Assembly: GCA_017418585.1 (NCBI GenBank) | Contig: JAFONG010000216.1 | Span: forward strand, 1-26,130 | Length of the DNA stretch: 26,130 bases | From: Erysipelotrichaceae bacterium | GTDB lineage: Bacteria; Bacillota_I; Bacilli_A; Erysipelotrichales; Erysipelotrichaceae | Reading direction: 5' to 3' | Part shown: one piece after another, positions 7,585 through 15,107 of the stretch | Position numbering within the stretch: position 1 is the first letter of the stretch | How the letters are laid out: the number at the start of each line of letters is the position of its first letter | Translations under genes and position numbers: made by a program | Notes under the pieces: model-generated | What the model was told of the DNA's origin: nothing | Database searches by the model: none | What the model saw: only the letters and a program-made list of their open reading frames with translations

Positions 7585-8494
7585 ACTGATCGTCGATGAA
7601 GAAAACGTCGATTTAAGACTGGATGTCTATCTGGCGGAGAATACGCCTCTGTCCCGTACGGCAATTCAGAAACTGATATCCGAACATCAGGTTTTTTTAA
7701 ACGGACAGGAGCCTGAAAACAAGAAGATCAGAACTCAGCTGAACGACCATGTGAGTTTCAGCTATGAAGAAAAGACCCTGACGGACATTCTTCCGGAAGA
7801 TATTCCTCTGGATATCGTCTATGAAGACGAAGATGTCATCGTAATCAACAAGCCGAAAGACATGGTAGTGCATCCGGCTGCCGGAAACAGCTGCGGAACG
7901 CTAGTCAATGCCTTGCTTCACCATTGCAAGGAATTATCCGATGTCAACGGCTACTACAGACCGGGTATCGTTCACCGGATCGACAAAGATACCTCGGGAC
8001 TGCTTGTCTGCGCCAAAAACAACGCCGCTCATGCATTTCTGTCGGAACAGCTTAAGGACAAGACCTGTTACCGCAAGTACTATGCCATCGTGAACGGTGT
8101 CATCGAAAACAGTGAAGGGGAGATCAACGCTCCGATCGGAAGAAGCGAAAAGAACCGCCAGATGATGACGGTTACCGGAAAGAATTCGAAAGAAGCGGTC
8201 ACTCTCTTCCATGTCCTGGAAAGATACGGCGATTCTACATTGCTGGATGTTGAACTGAAAACCGGAAGAACGCATCAGATCAGAGTTCACATGCAGTACA
8301 TCGGCCACAGTGTCGTCAACGACAGCAAATACGCAAAAAAGACCATTGACGGCAGCGGGCAGTATCTCCATGCCTACTATCTGTCGTTCATTCATCCTAA
8401 AACCAAAGAAAGAATGTCTTTTCAGACAGAAATGCCTGAATACATGAGAGAATATATCAGAAGCAAAGGCGGTAAATATCTTGCAGAGAAATGA
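7571..8494 (+). CDS. rluD: RluA/RluD-family 23S rRNA pseudouridine synthase
   Basis: Converts uridines in large-subunit rRNA to pseudouridine. The 307 residues start with an S4 RNA-binding domain (about 14-75), followed by the catalytic domain. The signature HRIDKDTSGLL carries the catalytic Asp138, and KTGRTHQIRVHM is the conserved late motif. GGGAG and AGGA just before the ATG, within the lspA 3' end, serve as ribosome-binding signals. The exact target uridines cannot be told from sequence; rluD is used as the family label, and the gene is called ylyB in Bacillus. Confidence 0.93.
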   Translation: MPQIELIVDEENVDLRLDVYLAENTPLSRTAIQKLISEHQVFLNGQEPENKKIRTQLNDHVSFSYEEKTLTDILPEDIPLDIVYEDEDVIVINKPKDMVVHPAAGNSCGTLVNALLHHCKELSDVNGYYRPGIVHRIDKDTSGLLVCAKNNAAHAFLSEQLKDKTCYRKYYAIVNGVIENSEGEINAPIGRSEKNRQMMTVTGKNSKEAVTLFHVLERYGDSTLLDVELKTGRTHQIRVHMQYIGHSVVNDSKYAKKTIDGSGQYLHAYYLSFIHPKTKERMSFQTEMPEYMREYIRSKGGKYLAEK

Positions 8495-9704
8495 CTTGTA
8501 CAAGATCTTTCAGTTAAGCAGTATCTTCATCGGCAAGTATGAATACAATCAGATTCTCATACAGGAGTTTTCGCAATACTCTCAAAGCGAGATTTGGCTG
8601 ACGAAACTGGACCATGAAGCATATCAGCTGATCCGAATCACTTTCTCTCCGGCATCCCAGTCGGTATACGACAAAGACAGGATAGAAACCTATCTTTCCT
8701 ATCTGCAGAAAACGGCAGGGAAGGACCTGAATTTCCTCGACGTTCATGTCAGCAGCGAGAAATACGATCCTGAAGCGGAAACATACGATTACATTAATGT
8801 CGAAGAAGGATATGCCGACGGAAAGAACGTTATGGATCTGTATCCGGAAATCTATACGGCAATACATAAAGTAGACGATGAAAGAGCCGAAATCTTCCGT
8901 CTGAAGCAAAGCGTTCAGCAGATCATGAAGAACCGTATCAGCAGCCGGTATCAGACAAACATCAAAGCGCCATACGCAACGATAATCATAATAGGAATCT
9001 GTCTGCTGATGAACGTTCTGCAGGCCTATCTAAGCAGAAAATACACGGAATCGGCCGTCATTGTGCTGCTTGGAGGCAACTATACGACTTTTACCCTGGG
9101 TTTAAGACAGTTCTACAGACTGATCGTCTGTGCCTTTCTGCATGGCGGTTTTCTGCATCTGTTTTCTAACATGTATTCCCTGTTTTTCCTGGGTTCCTAT
9201 CTGGAAAAAAGGCTGGGAAGCTGGAAGATGCTGTCATACCTGCTGTTCTCCGTTCTTGTCGGATCCTTGTCGCAGGGCATACTGACCGAAAACACGGTAA
9301 CGGTAGGCATTTCGGCGGGATTGTACGGGCTGATGCTGGTGTTTATCCTTGATGGAATAAAGAATCATGTAGTAAATCTAAGAAGTCTGCTTCCATTGAT
9401 CATGATCAACCTGGCCATCAACTTCATTTCCACGACTGCCTGGATCGCCCATCTTGGCGGACTTCTTGGCGCATATGTTCTGTATCATTTCTATGATTCC
9501 GAAAACAAGCTCGGTCCGGGTATGCTTATGCTTACCCTGATCGTATGCCTGTTTGCCCGATATCTTTCCATGAAAACGATCAATCCGCTCTACGGCGGGA
9601 CGGATCTGGAAGTCGTAAAGATCCTGAATGATCTTGGATTCAAGGATTACAGCAATAAACTGTATCAAAGACTGCTTGAAGTCTATCAGAAATACGGAGG
9701 TTAA
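8481..9704 (+). CDS. Rhomboid-family intramembrane serine protease
   Basis: Membrane protease predicted to cut transmembrane substrates. The 407 residues have a soluble N-terminal domain of about 165 residues, then roughly six membrane spans from about 172 onward. The helix-loop motif HGGFLHLFSNMYSL is followed by the nucleophile Ser278 in GISAGLYGLM and the partner His324 in AHLGGLLGAY. The glycine after the serine in the usual GxSG is alanine here, with glycine one place later. The start is a TTG at 8481 with the Shine-Dalgarno AAAGGCGG seven to eight bases upstream, overlapping rluD by 14 bases; a later TTG at 8496 lacks such a signal. The layout resembles GluP (YqgP) of Bacillus, which also has an N-terminal soluble domain. 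Confidence 0.88.
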   Translation: MQRNDLYKIFQLSSIFIGKYEYNQILIQEFSQYSQSEIWLTKLDHEAYQLIRITFSPASQSVYDKDRIETYLSYLQKTAGKDLNFLDVHVSSEKYDPEAETYDYINVEEGYADGKNVMDLYPEIYTAIHKVDDERAEIFRLKQSVQQIMKNRISSRYQTNIKAPYATIIIIGICLLMNVLQAYLSRKYTESAVIVLLGGNYTTFTLGLRQFYRLIVCAFLHGGFLHLFSNMYSLFFLGSYLEKRLGSWKMLSYLLFSVLVGSLSQGILTENTVTVGISAGLYGLMLVFILDGIKNHVVNLRSLLPLIMINLAINFISTTAWIAHLGGLLGAYVLYHFYDSENKLGPGMLMLTLIVCLFARYLSMKTINPLYGGTDLEVVKILNDLGFKDYSNKLYQRLLEVYQKYGG

Positions 9705-9705
9705 T

Positions 9706-10173
9706 ATGGTTATTACTTGGGATGAATATTTCATGGGTTTGGCGCATCTGTCTGCCTTAAGATCAAAAGACCCCAACACACAGGTCGGAGCCTGCATCGT
9801 GGATGCCGAAAACAAGGTCGTATCGATCGGTTACAACGGCATGCCTAGAGGATGCTCGGATAATGAGTTTCCGTGGGAAAGGGAAGGGGGCTTCCTGAAT
9901 ACGAAGTACGCTTTTGTGGTCCATGCGGAACTGAATGCGATCCTGAATTCACCTAGACCGGTCAAAGACTGTACGCTGTACGTGTCTTTGTTTCCGTGCA
10001 ACGAATGCGCCAAGGCGATCATTCAGTCGGGAATCCGGAAGATCGTCTACGAATCAGACAAGTACGACGGTACGGAAGGCAATATCGCATCAAAAAAGAT
10101 GCTGCAGAAAGCAGGCGTCGAACTTGTTCAGCTGCCTTATGAAGTAAAAGTCAGACTTGAGACTCTAAAGTAA
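9706..10173 (+). CDS. comEB: Cytidine/deoxycytidylate deaminase family protein (ComEB-like)
   Basis: Zinc enzyme predicted to deaminate dCMP to dUMP, feeding thymidylate synthesis. The 155 residues carry the zinc and catalytic site H73-A-E75 plus PC98-x2-C101 (PCNEC). The SKDPNTQVGA and GYNGMPRGCSDNE segments are typical of dCMP deaminases. The start was moved to the ATG at 9706 because GGAGG (9696-9700) lies five bases upstream and the family begins here; the frame is open further upstream within the rhomboid gene. It begins one base after the rhomboid stop. Its 3' end overlaps the oppositely oriented DUF5662 gene by 23 bases. Confidence 0.92.
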   Translation: MVITWDEYFMGLAHLSALRSKDPNTQVGACIVDAENKVVSIGYNGMPRGCSDNEFPWEREGGFLNTKYAFVVHAELNAILNSPRPVKDCTLYVSLFPCNECAKAIIQSGIRKIVYESDKYDGTEGNIASKKMLQKAGVELVQLPYEVKVRLETLK

Positions 10174-10726
10174 AGTTCCTGTCCTTCTTATATTGCCTAT
10201 AAAGGTCTCTGTAATGACGCAGAGCCTTTTTTTCACCGTTTTCTTTCAGATACAGCAGCAGCTGTGCGATTTCCGATGCGGTCTTCTGGTTCATCGTATG
10301 GTATTCCTTGGAACGAAGAAAAAACTCGTACGGTTCCGCATCCGTGTATTTGCCTTTATTGTAGGTCTTGGAAGCGGAGATCCTGTCAAGAACTGATTCC
10401 AGCAGATATTCAAACGGCATAGGCAGGCAGATCAGATTCGTCTTTCCGTTTTCCCGGTCCACCCAGTATTCCCAATGATGCCTGTTTCTGCCCTTATGAT
10501 GCAGCCAGCACTGCGAATAGCCATTGACTTCCTTTTCTTTGCTGATAGGGGACCTGTTGCCCTGATAATAGCGAACCGAAGGAATGAATTCCGTAGGAGA
10601 ATACTTGGATAGATCATGCATCAGACCCTGCTTGTACATGCCGCAGGAAAAGCACATTTTCATGACCAGAAAACGGTGCCTGTTGACGGTATGGAGATGT
10701 CTGAAAAAACGCTGTACAGTATCCAT
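10151..10726 (-). CDS. DUF5662 family protein
   Basis: A 191-residue protein of unknown function resembling the DUF5662 family. It is rich in paired histidines: H37-D38 in GLMHDLSKYSPTEF and H76-H77 with H83-H84 in LHHKGRNRHHWEYW. These could form an HD-like metal site, which is an inference from residue pattern only. A basic C-terminal stretch (about 160-185) follows. It is the only minus-strand gene between 6861 and 17651 and has its own promoter and Shine-Dalgarno. Its 3' part carries, on the opposite strand, the terminator of the deaminase operon. Confidence 0.8.
   Translation of the reverse strand: MDTVQRFFRHLHTVNRHRFLVMKMCFSCGMYKQGLMHDLSKYSPTEFIPSVRYYQGNRSPISKEKEVNGYSQCWLHHKGRNRHHWEYWVDRENGKTNLICLPMPFEYLLESVLDRISASKTYNKGKYTDAEPYEFFLRSKEYHTMNQKTASEIAQLLLYLKENGEKKALRHYRDLYRQYKKDRNFTLESQV
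10201..10233 (+). terminator. Terminator of the TSCPD-to-comEB operon, inside DUF5662
   Basis: AAAGG-T-CTCTG, an 8-base loop, CAGAGCCTTT and a run of T. The stem has one bulged T. It lies 28 bases past the comEB stop and entirely within the 3' coding part of the opposing DUF5662 gene, where it encodes part of a Lys-Ala-Leu-Arg-His stretch. Confidence 0.8.
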
Positions 10727-10731
10727 GAATA

Positions 10732-10751
10732 ACCTCTAAACAATTATAGCA
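10732..10751 (-). promoter_or_regulatory. DUF5662 extended -10 promoter and ribosome-binding site
   Basis: The minus strand reads TGCTATAAT (10751-10743), a perfect extended -10 element, then AGAGGT (10737-10732) as Shine-Dalgarno five bases before the ATG. No good -35 box is seen. The leader is very short. Confidence 0.65.
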
Positions 10752-10780
10752 CCTAATGGTTTCTGTCTGTCTTTTTGTAT

Positions 10781-10786
10781 TATAAT
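10781..10786 (+). promoter_or_regulatory. nusB promoter -10 (leaderless geometry)
   Basis: A perfect TATAAT is followed by GTATAT and then the nusB ATG at 10793. Transcription would start at or very near the A of the ATG. No Shine-Dalgarno and no strong -35 box are visible. The spacing to the ATG is the same six bases as at hypB. Confidence 0.6.
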
Positions 10787-10792
10787 GTATAT

Positions 10793-11194
10793 ATGCTAAA
10801 TCGCCACGATGCCCGTGAAAAACTCGTATTTACGATCTACCAGCACCTTCTTTTGCATAAAGAACTGCCGGCATGTTTTGAGAACAACTTCGAAGACGGG
10901 GAATATGATGAATTCATCACAAACGTCAGAGATGATCTGATCGAAAACGAAAAGAATTACATCGATGAGATCGGGAAGCACCTGGTCAAATGGACTTTTG
11001 ACCGTCTCAACCTGGTAGAACAGGCGATACTGCTGGAAACGGTCGCTGAACTGCACCTGAACCTCAACGACAGGGCTGTCGTCATCGATGAAGCGGTCAT
11101 TCTGGCAAAAACATATTGCGACGACGACTCCTACAGATTCATAAACGGAGTCCTTGATCATATATGCAACAGCTCTCAGTCAGCAGTCTGTTAA
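10793..11194 (+). CDS. nusB: Transcription antitermination factor NusB
   Basis: RNA-binding helical protein that joins NusE (ribosomal protein S10) on boxA RNA to support rRNA transcription. The 133 residues begin MLNRHDAREKLVFTIYQ, matching the family's RxxAREkal N terminus. The conserved second half LVKWTFDRLNLVEQAILLET and the closing motif FINGVLDHI are present. I used the ATG at 10793 rather than the in-frame TTG at 10775 because the TATAAT lies between them. First gene of a seven-gene block running to xerD. It overlaps xseA by 31 bases, an unusually long overlap for this pair. Confidence 0.93.
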   Translation: MLNRHDAREKLVFTIYQHLLLHKELPACFENNFEDGEYDEFITNVRDDLIENEKNYIDEIGKHLVKWTFDRLNLVEQAILLETVAELHLNLNDRAVVIDEAVILAKTYCDDDSYRFINGVLDHICNSSQSAVC

Positions 11195-12417
11195 GATACC
11201 TGAAAAACCGTCTGGATTCCGACGAGAACCTGCAGAAGATCTACGTAGCCGGAGAGATATCAAACTATCACCGGCATTTTTCTGGTCATCTGTATTTCAC
11301 TTTAAAGGATGAAAAGGCTTCCGTCAGCTGCGTAATGTTCAAGTCGGCAGCGTCTTTTCTTGGTTTTGAGCCGAAAACGGGAGACAAGGTCATCGTCTAC
11401 GCCAATACCTCGGTTTATGAACCGGGCGGTCAGCTGCAGCTCTATGTTCTGAAGATGACGCCGGAAGGATATGGCGATCTTTATGCCAGGTATGAAGCCT
11501 TAAAAAACAGACTGACGGAAGAAGGAAAATTCGATGATGCCCATAAGATCAGCCTGGGCACGGAATATCCAGAAACAACAGCCGTACTGGTAGGGGACAA
11601 GTCGGCAGCGATGTCCGACATAAAAACCGCATTTGCCAGAAGATGGCCTTTATGCACTGTAGACTACTATCCGGTCCTGGTACAGGGAACAGGAGCTCCG
11701 GAAGACATATGCAAGACTTTAAGAAAAGTCGATTCAATGGGTTATGACGCAATCATTCTGGCAAGAGGAGGAGGATCCTTCGAAGATCTATTCTGTTTCA
11801 ATGATGAAAGCCTTGTGAATACGATCTACGATCTGAAAACATTCATCATCACCGGAATCGGACATGAACAGGATTTCACTCTTGCGGATTTTGTCGCCGA
11901 CAGAAGAGCGGCAACGCCGACCGCAGCCGTAGAACTGATCACGCCGGACATTGTCGACGTGATTGACCTGGTGACGGACTATGAGAGCGAGCTTTACAAC
12001 CTGATCACATCCATCCTTGACAACAGAAGAATGAAATACGATTATCTGCTGTCGGATATGCTTCGTTTCAAGGAACGTTTCACCGGAATTTCTGCAAACA
12101 TAGATCATCAGAGTGAACTGATCCGAAACAGCATCCTGCACAGGATCAGCATCTACACGCAAAAAACCGATTATGGTGTCAGTCAGATGCGTACCAGACT
12201 CGATTTCAGGCTTTCTGAGACGCAATTGCTTTATAAACGGTTATTTACTCTACTCAATGCCTACAGCAGCGAAAACGTACTAAAAAGAGGCTACAGCCTG
12301 GTATTTCAGAATGGTAGAATAGTAAAGAGAAAGAAAATGCTGAAAGATGCGGAATTCGAAGTCAGATTCCAGGACGGAAGCATTCAGGCGATAGAAAGGG
12401 ATCATCATGGCAAATAA
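11164..12417 (+). CDS. xseA: Exodeoxyribonuclease VII large subunit
   Basis: Catalytic subunit of the single-strand-specific exonuclease VII. The 417 residues have an N-terminal OB fold (about 3-100, with GEISNYHRHFSGHLYFTLKD) and then the catalytic domain. Its conserved blocks are ARGGGSFEDLFCFNDE and GHEQDFTLADFVADRRAATPTAAVE (starting at G233). A long helical region ends with RGYSLVFQNGRIV, the usual C-terminal motif. The start MQQLSVSSLLRYLKN aligns with family starts and lies inside nusB. A weak GGAG lies 13 bases upstream, so initiation probably depends on coupling. It overlaps xseB by 11 bases. Confidence 0.95.
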   Translation: MQQLSVSSLLRYLKNRLDSDENLQKIYVAGEISNYHRHFSGHLYFTLKDEKASVSCVMFKSAASFLGFEPKTGDKVIVYANTSVYEPGGQLQLYVLKMTPEGYGDLYARYEALKNRLTEEGKFDDAHKISLGTEYPETTAVLVGDKSAAMSDIKTAFARRWPLCTVDYYPVLVQGTGAPEDICKTLRKVDSMGYDAIILARGGGSFEDLFCFNDESLVNTIYDLKTFIITGIGHEQDFTLADFVADRRAATPTAAVELITPDIVDVIDLVTDYESELYNLITSILDNRRMKYDYLLSDMLRFKERFTGISANIDHQSELIRNSILHRISIYTQKTDYGVSQMRTRLDFRLSETQLLYKRLFTLLNAYSSENVLKRGYSLVFQNGRIVKRKKMLKDAEFEVRFQDGSIQAIERDHHGK

Positions 12418-12601
12418 ACTGAAATTTGAAGATCAGATGAAGAAACTGCAGGATATCGTGGATAAACTGGAAAAAGAAGACATCGATCTGGATGAATCGA
12501 TTCATTTGTATGAAGAGGGTCTGCAGCTGGCTAAAGATCTCAAGAAACAGCTGTCGGTATTTGAAGAAAGGATCGCTGAACTGAACAAAGATGAAGAATA
12601 G
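12407..12601 (+). CDS. xseB: Exodeoxyribonuclease VII small subunit
   Basis: Small helical partner of XseA; several copies bind the long helices of the large subunit. The 64 residues include FEDQMKKLQDIVDKLEKED and LDESIHLYEEGLQLAKDLK, which are characteristic of the family. It overlaps xseA and ispA by 11 bases each. Confidence 0.95.
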   Translation: MANKLKFEDQMKKLQDIVDKLEKEDIDLDESIHLYEEGLQLAKDLKKQLSVFEERIAELNKDEE

Positions 12602-13421
12602 TTTTGAACAGTATATCGACATCTATCTCAAGAAACAAAGAAAATGTCTGATCTCCGATGCGATGTCCTATGCCATGGAAGGGGGGAAGAGATTCCGCCC
12701 CCGGATCATTTTCGCAATTCTGGAAGGCTTCGGGATCGCCGAGACGAAAGGATATGATGCCGCTCTGGCACTGGAAATGATTCAGACTTATTCTTTGATT
12801 CATGACGATCTTCCGGCCATGGACAACGACGACATGAGAAGAGGAAAACCTTCTTTGCATAAGGCATTCAGAGAGGATATCGCCATTCTTACCGGCGATC
12901 AGCTTCTGAATGACGCCTTTAGAGTAATCGGCGAATCGGAAGAATATGACAGTAATACGAAAGTGTGTTTGATTACTGCCTTAAGCAAATATGCCGGCCA
13001 TGACGGAATGATCTATGGACAGCTTCTGGATGTTACGGCTGACGACAAGACAATAGACAAGGAACTTCTGGATGAAATACAGGACAACAAGACAGGCGGA
13101 CTGTTTAAGATTTCCTGCCTGTTTCCGATGTATATAGCCGGTGTAAAAGAGGAAGAATACTTTACGAAGTTAGGATCGATGATCGGCCAGATCTTCCAGA
13201 ATCAGGACGATCTGTTCGATCTGATCAAGACGGAAAAAGAGATGGGCAAGAGCCTGAACGACAAGAAGAACAACAAGGGTACGGCTTTATCCGTCTATAC
13301 TCTGGATGAACTGAAGGAATTGATCGAAGAAGAATTCAAAGAGCTTGATCTGTATCTAGAAAAGGCCTGTTTCGATACGGATCGGCTGAAAGAGCTTTTA
13401 AAAACACTTAAGGAACGATAA
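12591..13421 (+). CDS. ispA: Farnesyl diphosphate synthase (polyprenyl synthetase family)
   Basis: Condenses isopentenyl and dimethylallyl diphosphate to geranyl and farnesyl diphosphate, precursors of undecaprenyl phosphate. The 276 residues carry GGKRFRPRI (31-39), the first Asp-rich motif D72-D73-LPAM-D78 preceded by TYSLIH as in FPP synthases, and DDLFD (206-210) as the second Asp-rich motif. KTGGLFKISC and GKSLNDKKNNKGT complete the pattern, so this looks fully active. It is somewhat shorter than the usual 290-300 residues. The stop is immediately followed by the ATG of the dxs homologue. Confidence 0.94.
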   Translation: MKNSFEQYIDIYLKKQRKCLISDAMSYAMEGGKRFRPRIIFAILEGFGIAETKGYDAALALEMIQTYSLIHDDLPAMDNDDMRRGKPSLHKAFREDIAILTGDQLLNDAFRVIGESEEYDSNTKVCLITALSKYAGHDGMIYGQLLDVTADDKTIDKELLDEIQDNKTGGLFKISCLFPMYIAGVKEEEYFTKLGSMIGQIFQNQDDLFDLIKTEKEMGKSLNDKKNNKGTALSVYTLDELKELIEEEFKELDLYLEKACFDTDRLKELLKTLKER

Positions 13422-15107
13422 ATGAAAACCGCAGTTTCTTCCCCTGAATCTCTCAAGAACACGGAATTTAAGGAAATGAAGGAGATCTGTGCACGAATCA
13501 GGGAGAACATCATCGACTATACTTCGGAAAACGGAGGCTTTCTGGCTTCGAATCTTTCTAATGTCGAAATAGCGGTCGTTCTGAACAGGATATTCGATAA
13601 GGATGAAAGAATCCTTTATGCCGGCAATGATCTGAACTATGCGGATCTGCTTCTGCATGGCTGTGCAGATCTTTCGGCATGTAATGCAGACAGAAAAGAC
13701 GTGATGGCTGAAAGCCTCGGAATGGCATCTGCGATGTCTTTGGAAATGAACAATTCATCGGTCATTGCCGTGATCAACAGTGCGGATCTGTTGAGTTCCA
13801 AGGGACTTGAAGCCCTGCAGATGATCCATGCATCGAAGAATAAGGTAATCATTGTCTTTAACGATACGAGAAACGCAAAAGGCGTTAAGGTTCTGGAAAA
13901 GGTGATTTCCAGACTTAGAAATACGAAATCCTACAATGCGTTGAAAGAGAATGTCAAAGACGCTATCAGACCGGTTAAATTCGGAGATCAGATTATCGAA
14001 AGCATCCATGATCTGAAAGGAAAAGTCAGAAAAACGATAGTGGACGAAGGCGTTTTCGCTCAATACGACATCGATTACATCGGTCCTGTCAACGGACATG
14101 ATCTCAAGGAACTGGAAAGGGCGTTTGAACTGGCAAAAGAGAAAAACGGCTCGGTCGTCGTTCACTGTATTACCGTATCCGGAAAGGGATATGAATTTGC
14201 CGAAAAAGATCTCAGTCATTCTTTCGACAGGATCGGCAAGTTCAACAGACAGACCGGGAAGCCGTTGCATTGCGAGACTGATGATTACTGTTTTGCGTCA
14301 AAGATCTTAGCCCGATATGTTAAAAAACAGCTGGCGGTAGATAAGAAATTCTGCTGCTTGATTTCAAGCGATGAAGACAGAAACTGTGTTAACGAACTTT
14401 TTGCCGCATATCCTGAGAGATGTTTTGTGACACAGTCGGATGTTTCTACAGGCATATCGTTCGCGATCGGAATGCTGGAAAACGGTTATGGCGTATATCT
14501 GCCGCTTAAAGCAAGCGAACTGGCTGAAGCATATCCGGCTTTATGCAGGATAAAGGAAAACTATCCAAAACCGGTGATCATCTCGCTGATTAAAGACAGC
14601 CCTGTCGATTATGATCTGCTGAATGTGCTCGACAGGATACATGTCTGTGAACCAAAAGATGCCGAAGGGATTGAAAAAACGGTTCAAACGGCATTACATT
14701 CATTCTCTCCGACGATGATCATCATTCCGGATGAATGCATGGAATCTGCGATATCGTCGGATAATGGAAACACAGAAGGGGAAGGGTGGCAAAAAGAAAA
14801 CAAGAATGATATAAATGAAGTGGCACTGCTTGCCTATGGTCCCGATACGGTGATGATTCAGAAGATCATCGTAAGTAATTCCTTGCCATACGATCTCTAT
14901 GAGATGCTGTATCTGAATCCGGTCGACGAAGGATGTCTGAAGGAGATATTCGAGAAACACCGGCTGGTATTCGTGTATGGGAATCAGTTCAGGAACAGGA
15001 TACTGGACTACAGACAGAAGCACAGGATCTCAACCGAAACAGTATTTATTGAAAAAGAGGATATCAGTGAACTGTTTAAGGAAATGAAGGAAGTAATAGA
15101 TGCTTAA
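13422..15107 (+). CDS. Degenerate 1-deoxy-D-xylulose-5-phosphate synthase homologue, probable pseudoenzyme
   Basis: A homologue of Dxs, the thiamine-diphosphate enzyme that starts the MEP isoprenoid pathway, in the normal dxs position after ispA. Its 561 residues compare with about 620 for active enzymes. Similarity is clear at the start (SPESLKNTEFKEMKEICARI), at YDIDYIGPVNGHDLKELE followed by SGKGYEFAE, and at the C-terminal EVALLAYGPD. Catalytic parts are gone. The GHQxYxHK motif reads GNDLNYADLLLH. The GHSSTS motif is lost with about 20 residues around it. The cofactor GDG is NSA (119-121), although the later Asn147 of NDT remains. The GIAEQH block reads TQSDVST, putting Val341 in place of the catalytic Glu. 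The GPTHQGAFD motif is absent. The frame is unbroken and overlaps recN by 8 bases, so it is probably expressed. A structural or regulatory role, or slow decay, are both possible. Confidence 0.85.
   Translation: MKTAVSSPESLKNTEFKEMKEICARIRENIIDYTSENGGFLASNLSNVEIAVVLNRIFDKDERILYAGNDLNYADLLLHGCADLSACNADRKDVMAESLGMASAMSLEMNNSSVIAVINSADLLSSKGLEALQMIHASKNKVIIVFNDTRNAKGVKVLEKVISRLRNTKSYNALKENVKDAIRPVKFGDQIIESIHDLKGKVRKTIVDEGVFAQYDIDYIGPVNGHDLKELERAFELAKEKNGSVVVHCITVSGKGYEFAEKDLSHSFDRIGKFNRQTGKPLHCETDDYCFASKILARYVKKQLAVDKKFCCLISSDEDRNCVNELFAAYPERCFVTQSDVSTGISFAIGMLENGYGVYLPLKASELAEAYPALCRIKENYPKPVIISLIKDSPVDYDLLNVLDRIHVCEPKDAEGIEKTVQTALHSFSPTMIIIPDECMESAISSDNGNTEGEGWQKENKNDINEVALLAYGPDTVMIQKIIVSNSLPYDLYEMLYLNPVDEGCLKEIFEKHRLVFVYGNQFRNRILDYRQKHRISTETVFIEKEDISELFKEMKEVIDA

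Noticed and set aside
7934..8503. Minus-strand open frame of 189 codons opposite rluD
   Set aside because: Antisense to the conserved catalytic domain of the pseudouridine synthase; no family features, no promoter or Shine-Dalgarno.
9628..9705. Upstream in-frame start for the dCMP deaminase
   Set aside because: The ATG at 9706 has a GGAGG five bases before it and fits the family N terminus; the extension overlaps the rhomboid gene.
13422..15107. Calling the dxs homologue a frameshifted pseudogene
   Set aside because: The frame is continuous, the conserved blocks are in one frame, and both gene junctions are intact; only motif residues are lost.
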